From the NCBI GenBank assembly GCA_023428695.1, contig JAEYWY010000001.1, positions 1 through 64,000 on the forward strand: 64,000 nt of DNA, in the 5' to 3' direction. The notes below the pieces were generated by a model. It made no database searches. It had not been told where the DNA came from and saw only the letters and a program-made list of their open reading frames with translations. This document shows positions 24,420 through 33,233 of the stretch, one piece after another. Position 1 is the stretch's first letter; every line of letters begins with the position of its first letter. Both the position numbers and the translations under genes were made by a program. Source of the DNA: Bacteroidota bacterium. GTDB taxonomy: Bacteria; Bacteroidota; Bacteroidia; Cytophagales; Cyclobacteriaceae.

Positions 24420-25550
24420 CTAAACCCGACCGCCGGTTGCACCTTTCGAACGAAGATTCCGGCCCTTCCAGGTGTAGCCGGAGAAGGTGGCGAGCACGCC
24501 GACGAGGAGTACGTAAATTGGATAAACTGCCTGCAAAAGGATGAATTGGGCAGGTCGTACCCTCACATTCAGGTATGTGGCAACATTAAAAATCAGGATG
24601 AACTCCAGAAACGCTTTGCCGAGAACGAGAAACAGGGCAGTCTTTGCATGTAATCCCGTGAGACCCAGGGTCACAAGAACGATGAAACTCACCTGCACCA
24701 GGGCCATGAACAACGCAGCGAGAATTGTGGGAACGGAACCAGTATGCCGCCATTTCCCCGCCCAACGGACACGCTGACTCAGAAATGAAGCCAGTGTTGG
24801 CTGCGCCGGCGTATCCACTACGGATCCGGGCACATTCATATACCGGATTGAATTCGGGTATTGCGTTGCGATTTTTCTGAGCAGGAACTCATCGTCACCC
24901 GACGGAATATGAAAGTTGTCCAGATAACCACCAACCTGACGGAACGCGTCAGCTCTGAAGCCCATGTTGGCACCGTTGCAAAAGAAGGGTATGTTCCAGG
25001 CGTTCATCGCCACCCCGGTACCGAGAACAGAGCAGAATTCCATTTCCTGGAGCACATGCCATGGTCCGTTACCCGGAATGATTCGGACCGATCCGAAAAC
25101 CATCTTAACATCGGGATCAGCGAAGTACTTGCGGATGTCGCCCAACCAACCCGGAGGTGGTACCGAGTCTGCATCCGTTACCGCTATGATACTGCCACGG
25201 GCAACGTCTACCCCGGTCGTTAGCGCCCGCTTTTTACCCTCGCCACCGCTTTTGATCAGTCGAAAGTTCGATTTTGCCTTAAGCAATTCTCCGGCGCGGG
25301 CCAGGCTTTTGTCTTCCGAATAATCATCAACCAGAACGACCTCAAAATTTGTGTCAGTCTGACGGGATAAGGCATCGATGAGTTGTGGAAGGTTTTGTTC
25401 TTCATTACGGAACGGGACGATAACGGAAATTAGGTCGCGCGTGGTGCCGGATGGTGCTTCGTCTTTTCCGACGGCGCGTTGCCAACCCGCTATTAGGAAC
25501 AGGAGAAACAGGTAATACAGACCGAAAATGAAAAGCAACGCGTAAATCAT
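24420..25550 (-). CDS. membrane glycosyltransferase, family 2
   Basis: The 376-residue protein starts with a transmembrane helix (residues 2-23) and has a GT-A domain with VIVPFRNEEQNLPQLIDAL, LVDDYSED, the metal motif TDADSVPPPGW, the acid GDDEFLLRK and the QRVRWAGKW motif (about residue 250). Three further membrane helices close the protein. This is the layout of processive or lipid-linked GT2 enzymes (cellulose/hyaluronan synthase type and ceramide glucosyltransferase-like). It heads the minus-strand run that continues with the SpoIIE phosphatase, deacetylase and MurG-like transferase, and it is divergent from ruvC. Donor and acceptor are unknown. Confidence 0.9.
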   Translation of the reverse strand: MIYALLFIFGLYYLFLLFLIAGWQRAVGKDEAPSGTTRDLISVIVPFRNEEQNLPQLIDALSRQTDTNFEVVLVDDYSEDKSLARAGELLKAKSNFRLIKSGGEGKKRALTTGVDVARGSIIAVTDADSVPPPGWLGDIRKYFADPDVKMVFGSVRIIPGNGPWHVLQEMEFCSVLGTGVAMNAWNIPFFCNGANMGFRADAFRQVGGYLDNFHIPSGDDEFLLRKIATQYPNSIRYMNVPGSVVDTPAQPTLASFLSQRVRWAGKWRHTGSVPTILAALFMALVQVSFIVLVTLGLTGLHAKTALFLVLGKAFLEFILIFNVATYLNVRVRPAQFILLQAVYPIYVLLVGVLATFSGYTWKGRNLRSKGATGGRV

Positions 25551-25595
25551 GACGCGCTAATTTCCCAAATTTCCGGCTGCTGCCTAACTTTCAGC

Positions 25596-26156
25596 GTGGG
25601 AAAAACGATTCGGGAGAAAATCATTCTGGGACTTGACCCCGGAACCAACATCATGGGCTACGGGCTGATCCTAATAGCCAGGACCAAAATTTCACTGTTG
25701 CAGTACGGTGTCATAAACCTTTCAAAATATGAAGGTCACGAACTCAGATTGAAAAAAATCTTCGACCGTGTGCTTAACCTTATCGATGAATACCATCCCG
25801 ATGAGGTCGCGCTGGAAGCCCCGTTTTATGGCAAGAACGTTCAGTCTATGCTGAAACTGGGTCGGGCGCAGGGCGTTGCCATGTCGGCAGCATTGTTCAG
25901 GGAGATACCCATAGTCGAATACGCGCCGAAGAAAGTGAAGCAGTCGGTAACCGGCAATGGAAACGCGTCCAAGGAACAGGTTGCGAAAATGCTGATGATG
26001 CAATTCAAACTTAAAGACGTTCCAAAACTTTTCGACGCAACGGACGCGCTGGCAGTAGCACTTTGTCATCATTATCAAAAAGGCAGCAACAAACCGAAGA
26101 CGGCCTCGTGGGCGAGTTTTGTAAAGGAGAACGCGGCAAGGGTGAAGGGAGTGTGA
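25596..26156 (+). CDS. ruvC: Holliday junction resolvase RuvC
   Basis: The 186-residue protein (GTG start) resolves Holliday junctions with RuvAB during recombination repair. Catalytic acids are visible in LGLDPGTNIMGYG (first Asp), ALEAPFYGKN (Glu near residue 72) and DATDALAVALCHHYQ (C-terminal Asp pair near 149-152). The lysine-rich KKVKQSVTGNGNASKEQVAKM is the DNA-contacting segment. Length is normal for Bacteroidota. It stands alone on the plus strand, divergent from the membrane glycosyltransferase and facing the end of the polysaccharide operon. Confidence 0.96.
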   Translation: MGKTIREKIILGLDPGTNIMGYGLILIARTKISLLQYGVINLSKYEGHELRLKKIFDRVLNLIDEYHPDEVALEAPFYGKNVQSMLKLGRAQGVAMSAALFREIPIVEYAPKKVKQSVTGNGNASKEQVAKMLMMQFKLKDVPKLFDATDALAVALCHHYQKGSNKPKTASWASFVKENAARVKGV

Positions 26157-26198
26157 GTGTGAAGTGAGAGCGACGTCAAGGTTGTGAAGACGATCGTT

Positions 26199-27386
26199 TC
26201 AAACCAGGCCCTGATGGATTTTCACGAGTTGCTTACTCGTATTTTGCCAGTTCCATTCGCGTGTGACCGCAAGTCGACCATTGTCCCCGAGGCGGTTTCT
26301 TAAGTCTTCATCACGACATAGTTTGATAACCGCCTCACGGAACGCGTCGGCAGAGTTGGCCGGATAAACAAGTCCTGCATTCTCATTCGTAACCAACTCC
26401 GCCTGCGCGGTGCAATCACTGACAACGGTAGCGCGGCCCATGGCCATGTACTGAAAAACTTTGTTGGCATACGTCGTGTCGTGATGGGGATTTCTCTTCA
26501 ACGGCGACAGGCACACATGCGCTCCGGAGATGTATCCGGGGAAACTCGATTCGGGTTGCCAACCTTCGAATTGCACGTATTCATTGATGTGAAGTTCGCC
26601 GGCAAGGCGGATCAGATCTTCGTCGAATGAACTCTTCCCAACCAGCCACAGCCTGACAGTTGGTATTTCATCTTTTATAGCGTGGATGAGCTGGAGCGCA
26701 TCAGCCGTGCCTCGCCTTTCTGAAGTGTCACCGATGTACAACAAATTAAAGGTTCCGCGCATGCGTTTCACGATATTGTCATCGATTGGCTGATCGAGAA
26801 AAGTCAGTGAAGGCGTATTTGGAACCACGGCGATGTCATCCGGAGACTTTCGTGCTGATGCAACAAGTTCGTTCTTTGCCAGCTCCGTTACCACCACAAC
26901 CTTGTCGGCTTTCGCGACCAGTTCATCCTGTTTGCGTTTCCATGTATCAAGATCAATCAGATACTTGCCCGGAAACTTGTTAAGATGCCGGTACTCCTTC
27001 ATAATGGCTGGTCTGTTCTCGTGCAGATCGAGCACGATACGACAGTCCGATTTGCGCGCGGCCCCGATTGCTGCTTCGGCAATCACCATATCATGAATAT
27101 GCAATACATCTACACTATTACGCCAAATGAAGTCCCGTATTTTCGGAGCCATAAACAACCTGTAAAACGGAACCGTGTAAGCAAGTGCAGAAAGCTTGTA
27201 CTCAAGTTTGTTGAATGGATACCGACGCAGATGTATCCCTTTGTGTTCCGCTTCTTCGAGGCGATTTTCATAGTGCAGGCAAAAAAGGTATACCTCAAAC
27301 CCTGCCTCAATCAACGTGATTGCTTCCTTTTCAACCCGGTAGTCGGGAGGAAACGGCGCATCCAAAACCATCCCGATTCGTGTCAT
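26199..27386 (-). CDS. glycosyltransferase family 4 (GT-B fold)
   Basis: The 395-residue protein has the GT4 layout. The N-terminal acceptor half (MTRIGMVLDAPFPPDYRVEKEAITLIEAGFEV) has VLHIHDMVIAEAAI and LDLHENRP. The C-terminal donor half has FNLLYIGDTSERRGTADALQLI, VRLWLVGKSSFDEDLI and the E-x7-E-type region around GRATVVSDCTAQAELVTNENAGLVY. It is the last gene of the minus-strand polysaccharide operon, 80 bases after the GT2 gene. It should add a sugar from a nucleotide donor to an exopolysaccharide or O-antigen repeat; the exact sugar cannot be told. Confidence 0.92.
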   Translation of the reverse strand: MTRIGMVLDAPFPPDYRVEKEAITLIEAGFEVYLFCLHYENRLEEAEHKGIHLRRYPFNKLEYKLSALAYTVPFYRLFMAPKIRDFIWRNSVDVLHIHDMVIAEAAIGAARKSDCRIVLDLHENRPAIMKEYRHLNKFPGKYLIDLDTWKRKQDELVAKADKVVVVTELAKNELVASARKSPDDIAVVPNTPSLTFLDQPIDDNIVKRMRGTFNLLYIGDTSERRGTADALQLIHAIKDEIPTVRLWLVGKSSFDEDLIRLAGELHINEYVQFEGWQPESSFPGYISGAHVCLSPLKRNPHHDTTYANKVFQYMAMGRATVVSDCTAQAELVTNENAGLVYPANSADAFREAVIKLCRDEDLRNRLGDNGRLAVTREWNWQNTSKQLVKIHQGLV

Positions 27387-27467
27387 TCGATAAGGCTCTC
27401 CGGGTTTATAATCATTGCACGATCATACATCACCTCAAATATCAAACTAAAATAACGACGCCCAAAA

Positions 27468-28421
27468 TCACGACAGAAAACTATACGGTTCGGGAAATTT
27501 CACTACCAACCTATGCTCGCGGATGTCGGGTATTGCCCGTACAGCTTTTGTTAACGTTCGTGCGACGGCAACAATAACGTTGAATTTACCTTTAAACATC
27601 GCAGCCACAGCCTCACTAAAGGCCCAGCGAAACCCGGCGAACCAACCTGATGATAGTGTTCTGGTCATATCACACGCACGCGACAGCCAGCCGGTGTAGT
27701 AGTAACGCTGCACTTTTTCGGTTGGCCATGAATACACGTCCATGTTCCGCGCGTCTCTGTAGTGCCTGATTTCGCATCCACTGACAACGCCGATTTTCAA
27801 ACCGTGAAAATGAGCCCGGCTTACAAAATCGCGATCTTCACCATAGTGAAAGAACAGCGGTGCAAAACCTCCGATCTGACGAAACACATTTGTTCGAACC
27901 ATCCACGCTGCGGCGTTCACAAAGTCAACTTCGATAATACGCGTTTCTGTTACGTTTATTAGTGCTTCCATTCCTGGATCCAAACCTGATCTGGATAAAT
28001 ATGAAGCAAAGCCGAAATCAAGTTCGGAGCCTGCACCATTGAGGTGTACGGGCGAGATCACTGCATACAGGTTATTCGATTTTTCGAAAGCATCCACGAG
28101 CCCTGAGATGGTGTCGTCATTGACAGTCGTATCCTGATTGAGCAGGAAAACATAATCTGCTTTTGCTCTGAGGGCCTCACGAATTCCAAGATTATTCGCC
28201 TGCCCGAAACCAAGGTTTGATTCATTTTCAAAAACGGAAACCTGCGGAAATCCGGCGCGGACAATTTCCAACGTCTCATCCGTTGACGCATTATCTACAA
28301 CAATAACAGACGGCACCAACTTTCCACGGAAGACCGAGGTAAGACACGGCCCGATCCACGCGGCACCATTATAAGTAACGATTACAACCGTTACGCGGTC
28401 AGGCTGTTTTGAGGTAGTCAT
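27468..28421 (-). CDS. glycosyltransferase family 2 (rhamnosyltransferase-like)
   Basis: The 317-residue GT-A protein shows VTVVIVTYNGAAWIGPCLTS, VVDNASTDETLEIV, NLGFGQANNLGIREAL and the metal motif LLNQDTTV (in place of D-x-D) that is typical of rhamnosyltransferase/WcaA-like GT2 enzymes. The C-terminal half includes HYGEDRDFVSRAHFHGLKIG with the acid near residue 190. The start overlaps the end of the methyltransferase gene by 23 bases. It is part of the miaA-led polysaccharide operon and probably adds a deoxyhexose to a surface glycan repeat. Confidence 0.9.
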   Translation of the reverse strand: MTTSKQPDRVTVVIVTYNGAAWIGPCLTSVFRGKLVPSVIVVDNASTDETLEIVRAGFPQVSVFENESNLGFGQANNLGIREALRAKADYVFLLNQDTTVNDDTISGLVDAFEKSNNLYAVISPVHLNGAGSELDFGFASYLSRSGLDPGMEALINVTETRIIEVDFVNAAAWMVRTNVFRQIGGFAPLFFHYGEDRDFVSRAHFHGLKIGVVSGCEIRHYRDARNMDVYSWPTEKVQRYYYTGWLSRACDMTRTLSSGWFAGFRWAFSEAVAAMFKGKFNVIVAVARTLTKAVRAIPDIREHRLVVKFPEPYSFLS

Positions 28422-29091
28422 TCCAGAATGATACCGGCTTCAGGCTCAAATAGACACTCCGATTTTTTTCGAGATCGTCGTAGGTAAGCGATCCAATCGT
28501 ACCCGGATCAATGTTTAGCTTACCCCCTGCCCCGGGCTTCCGCCGGGCAACCCCTACGCCATAGTCACAATCCATCACAAAAATTTCTATGTCGGGATAA
28601 GCGGCGTTGATATGTGCAATCGCCTTCCAGACGTCCCCGTTCCATTCAGGACTTTTGCCCGGAAACTTTTCCATAATTTCCTCCGGTGAATGCGCGTATT
28701 CGGCTGCTTCTCTTGTAATCGGATTGCAGTCGTGAAAAAGAATAAACCCGTTTGGCGAAAGGTTAGCGAGGCAATTCCCGAAATCCTTCATCACCTGTTC
28801 GTATGTGTGCAGTCCGTCGATAAGTGCAACGTCAATCTTTTTAGACGCAAACAGGTTAGCTGCTCTCGTTTGAAAGAAATCGTCGCTGGTCATTTCGAAA
28901 AAATGATCACTAAAAAAAGTCCGCAGGTTTTTTATCCTGCGCGTGAACCCAATTTTAAAAACAGGGTCAACAGCAATTCTCCGCTTTGCCTTCACAGAGA
29001 AAAAATTCTTTGCCCGCTGTACTCCTATTTCCAGGTAGGTTTCAAAATGAAATTTATCGATAAGTGATTGAGCAATAATTTGTCGATTCAT
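28399..29091 (-). CDS. SAM-dependent methyltransferase (class I, Methyltransf_24-like)
   Basis: The start at ATG 29091 (MNRQIIAQSLID) gives 230 residues; upstream codons overlap the flippase gene. The SAM-binding motif I is FETYLEIGVQRAKNFFSV (about residues 15-32), followed by VDPVF. Motif IV-like strand DVALIDGLHTYEQVMKDF and GFILFHDCNP follow, as in Methyltransf_24 O-methyltransferases found in polysaccharide clusters. Its place between a flippase and a glycosyltransferase suggests methylation of a sugar or of the glycan end, possibly chain-length control. The substrate is inferred only from context. Confidence 0.85.
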   Translation of the reverse strand: MNRQIIAQSLIDKFHFETYLEIGVQRAKNFFSVKAKRRIAVDPVFKIGFTRRIKNLRTFFSDHFFEMTSDDFFQTRAANLFASKKIDVALIDGLHTYEQVMKDFGNCLANLSPNGFILFHDCNPITREAAEYAHSPEEIMEKFPGKSPEWNGDVWKAIAHINAAYPDIEIFVMDCDYGVGVARRKPGAGGKLNIDPGTIGSLTYDDLEKNRSVYLSLKPVSFWNDYLKTA

Positions 29092-29104
29092 CAGATTTGT
29101 TTTT

Positions 29105-30553
29105 TTAACGCAGTAGTTTCCCATCCATAATTGTGCGAAGCTCCTTCCTGTACAAAACAGCAAGCACAAGGAAACAAGTTATGAGATAAAATACATACGC
29201 GATATAGGATTCGAATAGATTAAGGCCATGTATCAAACCAATACATACAGCGAGGAGCAACGGAGCAGCAAATATCTTAAGTTTATTGAAACGAAAACGA
29301 AAGCGTTCTCCGATTGCCTGCCAAAGCATAGAAATTTCGAACACCGTGCTTACGACAGCAGCTCCGATAACGGCATAAACGCCGTAATTCCCGATGAAAA
29401 CTACAATCAGTGCAATCTTGAGGACTGACACGAACAAATAAATCAGCGGCAGGGGTTTTGAATACTTCAACGCGCCGTAAGGCATTGCAAAATAGTAGCG
29501 GATAGCCCTGACGAGATAAACAATGCCAATCAAAGGAAGATAATGGATTGAATCCTCATATCCGGACTTGATTATACCCAGATCAATAACGACTGAGAAG
29601 CCCAGAATTGCAAGACACACAAGTACCATGATGCAGGCAATAAGACCGTGGTAGTACCGGTTCACTTCCGGCGTGGAGTTTTTTTCATCCTGCGCCATGA
29701 CGATGCCAATCACTTTAGGATAGAAGGAATTGTACAGGCCGCTGATGACAAATTCAACGGCAAGCATACACTTTATCGCGAAATCGTAAACGCCAATAGT
29801 TGGCAAGGGAAGGAAGAACACCATAATAAAGCGATCGAAATAGTTCATCGACCACTGTTGGAGCTGGTAGATCAGCGATGGGTGATTAAATGGAAATGAT
29901 TCCTTCAACAACGTAAAATCAAAAAGGATCCCAAATCGCCAATATACGCGCGCAAGGACCCAGATTGCGGACAACACTGCTGCCGCGAGACGACCACCAA
30001 TCGGTCCCCATAGTGTCTGCGGGTAAAGTTCAAGGCCGATGATGGTGAATCCGGCAATGAGTGAAAATGAAAGCAGGTTCGCCCAGAAAAACAATCCGGG
30101 CCGCTCTGCGGTTTGCAACAGGCTGCTATGCACCTTGAAGAGGGACTGCAAAACACCGGTTGCCACGGCCATTATGCCAAACGGAAAAAAGTTAAGACCC
30201 TTTTCAGCGAAGAACGCATCGAACAAAAAATCACCCAGTACGAGGAAGATGATACCGACAATGGCTCCTACCATCAAAACAAACTGAAACACAGAGCTTA
30301 CATAACGTTTCAGTTTCTCAGCGTCCTTCTTGTACTCATGAAAAAAAACGTATACGCCCGTATCAAAGCTATAGGCCGTTAATATCTGTACGAGCACAGC
30401 CAGGGCAAGATATATCGCCAGCGCACCATACATTTCGGTAGACAGGTAGAGCAAATAAAACGGCAGCAGGATTATTGCACTCGCCATGGGCAACGACCCG
30501 GCCAGCGTATACATCGCGCTGCTTTTGAGGAAGCTCTTACTGATCGTTACCAT
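29105..30553 (-). CDS. polysaccharide flippase (Wzx/PST family)
   Basis: The protein of about 482 residues has 12-14 transmembrane helices and the PST/MATE-like start SKSFLKSSAMYTLAGSLPMASAIILLPFYLLYL. Members flip undecaprenyl-linked oligosaccharide repeats across the inner membrane. I take ATG 30553, which overlaps the previous gene's end by 17 bases; ATG 30577 would overlap it by 41. No Wzy polymerase or Wzz regulator is recognised in this operon, so polymerisation would need genes elsewhere, or the product is a single unit. Confidence 0.88.
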   Translation of the reverse strand: MVTISKSFLKSSAMYTLAGSLPMASAIILLPFYLLYLSTEMYGALAIYLALAVLVQILTAYSFDTGVYVFFHEYKKDAEKLKRYVSSVFQFVLMVGAIVGIIFLVLGDFLFDAFFAEKGLNFFPFGIMAVATGVLQSLFKVHSSLLQTAERPGLFFWANLLSFSLIAGFTIIGLELYPQTLWGPIGGRLAAAVLSAIWVLARVYWRFGILFDFTLLKESFPFNHPSLIYQLQQWSMNYFDRFIMVFFLPLPTIGVYDFAIKCMLAVEFVISGLYNSFYPKVIGIVMAQDEKNSTPEVNRYYHGLIACIMVLVCLAILGFSVVIDLGIIKSGYEDSIHYLPLIGIVYLVRAIRYYFAMPYGALKYSKPLPLIYLFVSVLKIALIVVFIGNYGVYAVIGAAVVSTVFEISMLWQAIGERFRFRFNKLKIFAAPLLLAVCIGLIHGLNLFESYIAYVFYLITCFLVLAVLYRKELRTIMDGKLLR

Positions 30554-31889
30554 TCCTTTTTTGCAAAATGATTTCATTAACCAACTGCTCCGTCAGAGCG
30601 CGTCGCGAAAAGCGATGATCCACGATCCGATTCGGTGAATGCGACCCCTGCTGCCACTGCCGATGCAATTCAAGCAATGTTGTTACGATACGTTGTTTGT
30701 CCTGTGCACTGATCATTGATCCGCATTGACAACTGCTCAACAACTCCGCCGCGTCTCCGTTCTCCGGTCCAACACCAAGAACAGGCAGTCCTGTGGCGAT
30801 GTATTCGAACAACTTCCCGGGCATGTAACCCTCCGCGTCTTTGTATCCTTCCAGCACAAGCAACAGCACGGACGAAGTGTTGTACATTGAGATCAACTGT
30901 TTGTGCGGGACAGATGGCGTGAACGTTGTGATCGCACGCAGCGCATCGTCAGACTCAACGTACTCCCGGAAAGCGGCGTGTACTTCGCCGACGAAGTCAA
31001 TTCGTACATGCGCTGCAAAGTCGCTCTTATTTGCCATAACTTCCTTAACAGCGGCCATAAACGGACGCGGATTACATTTTTCATTTACGATGCCAACGTG
31101 ACGGATTACAAAATCCGGCGTCCTCACCGGCGCTATGTTTTCAAAATCCGATTGATCGTAACCATTCGTAAGCAGATGAACCTTCTTTCCCGACAAGGCT
31201 TCAAAACGGCGCACATAGAACGGCGTTATGGTCGTGATCACATCGGCGGTTCTTAACACTTCCTGTTCCTGCCTTCGATGTATGTTACGGGCAAACGAAC
31301 CAACGCCAAGGCTATCCAAAAACCCCCATTCACTCCAGGGATCCCGAAAGTCCGCGATCCAGCGAAGCGTCGGGTTCTTTTTCTTAAGGTGATAACCGAT
31401 CAGATGAATGCTGTGCGGCGGACCTGTTGTAATGATTGTCCTGATCCGGTTATCCTTTACGAAATCGGTAAGGAACTTCGCCGATGGTTTGACCCAGAAT
31501 ACCCGGGGATCCGGTATGAACATGTTGCCACGTATCCATGTGGCTATACGCTGAAACAATCCTTTTTGCTTTTGCGCGACCAACCGTGTTGGCGTATTGG
31601 CCTGTTTATCCTTGCCACCTGAAAGTCTGAAAAACACACCATACGGTTCCCAGATCGGAAATCTGATCACCTCCGCTTCAGCGGGCACGTCCTTCTCAAG
31701 CGATTCGTCACGAACGTCGAAGGATGGATTCTCCGGCGTGAACACATACGGCGTAATGCCAAACTCAGGAAGGTATTTCACAAACTTAAGCCAACGCTGA
31801 ACACCACTCCCGCCGAGGGGTGGCCAGTAGTACGTAATGACAAGTACTTTCCTTTCTGTATTGATATCGGCTTCCAAATCTTTTCCCAA
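30537..31889 (-). CDS. glycosyltransferase family 4-like protein
   Basis: The 450-residue protein (TTG start) has the GT-B arrangement with an N-terminal VLVITYYWPPLGGSGVQRWLKFVKYL motif, WIADFRDPWSEWGFL and ADVITTITPFYVRRFEAL. The C-terminal domain has VLLLVLEGYKDAEGYMPGKLFEYIATGLPVLGV, where K-x-F-E-Y is the donor-binding E-x7-E-like element. Such long GT4 proteins act in surface polysaccharide clusters. It follows miaA after 24 bases and overlaps the flippase gene. Confidence 0.9.
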   Translation of the reverse strand: MGKDLEADINTERKVLVITYYWPPLGGSGVQRWLKFVKYLPEFGITPYVFTPENPSFDVRDESLEKDVPAEAEVIRFPIWEPYGVFFRLSGGKDKQANTPTRLVAQKQKGLFQRIATWIRGNMFIPDPRVFWVKPSAKFLTDFVKDNRIRTIITTGPPHSIHLIGYHLKKKNPTLRWIADFRDPWSEWGFLDSLGVGSFARNIHRRQEQEVLRTADVITTITPFYVRRFEALSGKKVHLLTNGYDQSDFENIAPVRTPDFVIRHVGIVNEKCNPRPFMAAVKEVMANKSDFAAHVRIDFVGEVHAAFREYVESDDALRAITTFTPSVPHKQLISMYNTSSVLLLVLEGYKDAEGYMPGKLFEYIATGLPVLGVGPENGDAAELLSSCQCGSMISAQDKQRIVTTLLELHRQWQQGSHSPNRIVDHRFSRRALTEQLVNEIILQKRNGNDQ

Positions 31890-31913
31890 TAATCAGCGAA
31901 AATAAAGAAACAT

Positions 31914-32834
31914 TCACGGACACCGTTTTGAAATATGCGCGATGATCGTCTCCTCATCGGGAATTTCAAACCAGATAATTTCAGCATCACGCCGAAACCA
32001 GGTCAATTGACGTTTCGCATACCGTCTTGAATTCCGCTTGAGTAGCCGGATCGCCTCCTCCCTGTCGTACTCACCATCGATAAATCCGAATATTTCCTTA
32101 TACCCGACAGTCTGCAATGCCTGGTGTTCCCTGAATGGATACAGGGCCTTCGCTTCTTCAAACAATCCGGCTGCGATCATCGCGTCCATACGGCTGTCGA
32201 TACGTTCGTACAACAGGTCACGAGGCAAGGCGAGTCCTATTTTCACTACACAAAAGTCATGGAGCCGTTTCGATTCCCCGGTCTGGAAATGTCCGATTGA
32301 AAACCCCGTGCCGCGTTTCACTTCAAGTGCGCGAATCAACCGATGCGGGTTGTTCCTGTCAATTTTCGTATAGTGATCCGGGTCTTCCTCCGCCATTCGT
32401 TCCTGCAACCACGACAACCCGTATTCCTCATACGCAGCATTGATTTCTTCCCTGACCGCCGTCGAAATCGCGGGAATGTCATCAAAACCATCGAGCACTG
32501 CGCGAATATAGAGTCCGGATCCGCCACAAAGCACGACGTAGTCTTTTTCCTGAAACAATGTTTCGATTTTTTCGAGGGCATCGCGACCAAATGCTGCCGC
32601 ATCGTAATCCTCCATTATGGAATGGCTGTTAATAAAGTAATGCGGAACGTGCCGAAGTTCGTCCGGCGTGGGTTTGGCTGTACCAATTGTCATTTCCCGA
32701 TAGAATTGCCGTGAATCCGCCGACACCACGGCAGCGCCAAAATGCCGGGCAATGTTGATAGCCAGCGCGGTCTTTCCCGAAGCTGTCGGCCCGACGATCA
32801 CAATCAGGGTCTTACTCTTTTTTCCGGAGGCCAT
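31914..32834 (-). CDS. miaA: tRNA dimethylallyltransferase
   Basis: The 306-residue enzyme transfers a dimethylallyl group to A37 of tRNAs reading UNN codons. The P-loop IVGPTASGKTALA (about residues 12-24), SADSRQFYREMTIGTAKPTPDEL, the catalytic D-x-Y region and GGSGLYIRAVLDGFDDIP are visible, as is NPHRLIRALEV in the C-terminal half. It is the promoter-proximal gene of the minus-strand run leading into a polysaccharide operon (gap of 24 bases to the first glycosyltransferase), an unusual neighbourhood for a tRNA-modification gene. Confidence 0.97.
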   Translation of the reverse strand: MASGKKSKTLIVIVGPTASGKTALAINIARHFGAAVVSADSRQFYREMTIGTAKPTPDELRHVPHYFINSHSIMEDYDAAAFGRDALEKIETLFQEKDYVVLCGGSGLYIRAVLDGFDDIPAISTAVREEINAAYEEYGLSWLQERMAEEDPDHYTKIDRNNPHRLIRALEVKRGTGFSIGHFQTGESKRLHDFCVVKIGLALPRDLLYERIDSRMDAMIAAGLFEEAKALYPFREHQALQTVGYKEIFGFIDGEYDREEAIRLLKRNSRRYAKRQLTWFRRDAEIIWFEIPDEETIIAHISKRCP

Positions 32835-32960
32835 CGGCGCAAATTAGGCATAATCGCCAATTTGGGAAATCCGGCGGAGATGCGGTGGGTAAAATGTCGG
32901 ATGCCGGCAGAAATTTCAATCGCGTTTGTTAACTTTCAGGCTGAAATTAATTATCGCATC

Positions 32961-33233
32961 ATGATTAAATATACCGTACAGTTCCTGACCAAACTTGAGG
33001 ATTTGGTGGCGGAGTCCGACTACACACTTCGTTACGAAAAGGGAAACTTCAAATCGGGATACTGCCTCCTTAAGGATCAGAAGATCATGATTATCAACAA
33101 GTTCTTTACAACCGAAGGCAAAATCAACGCACTTCTTGAAATTCTTAAGGGCGTAAAACTTGATCCGACCCGCTTTACTGAAAAGAGCGCCAAACTGTAC
33201 GAAGAACTCACCCAGCAATCGGAAGCGGCTTGA
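32961..33233 (+). CDS. conserved hypothetical protein, 90 aa
   Basis: The start ATG 32961 (MIKYTVQFLTKLEDL) gives a 90-residue soluble protein. An open stretch upstream overlaps miaA and carries no domain. The fold looks like a short alpha-beta unit: helix LTKLEDLVAESDY, strands TLRYEKGNFKSGYCLLKDQKIMIINKF, then helices KINALLEILKGV and EKSAKLYEELTQQ. A single Cys and no clear catalytic set are present. Its stop overlaps the TTG start of the MBL-fold gene by four bases, so the two are coupled. I recall similar small proteins beside MBL hydrolases in Bacteroidota; the function is unknown. Confidence 0.75.
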   Translation: MIKYTVQFLTKLEDLVAESDYTLRYEKGNFKSGYCLLKDQKIMIINKFFTTEGKINALLEILKGVKLDPTRFTEKSAKLYEELTQQSEAA

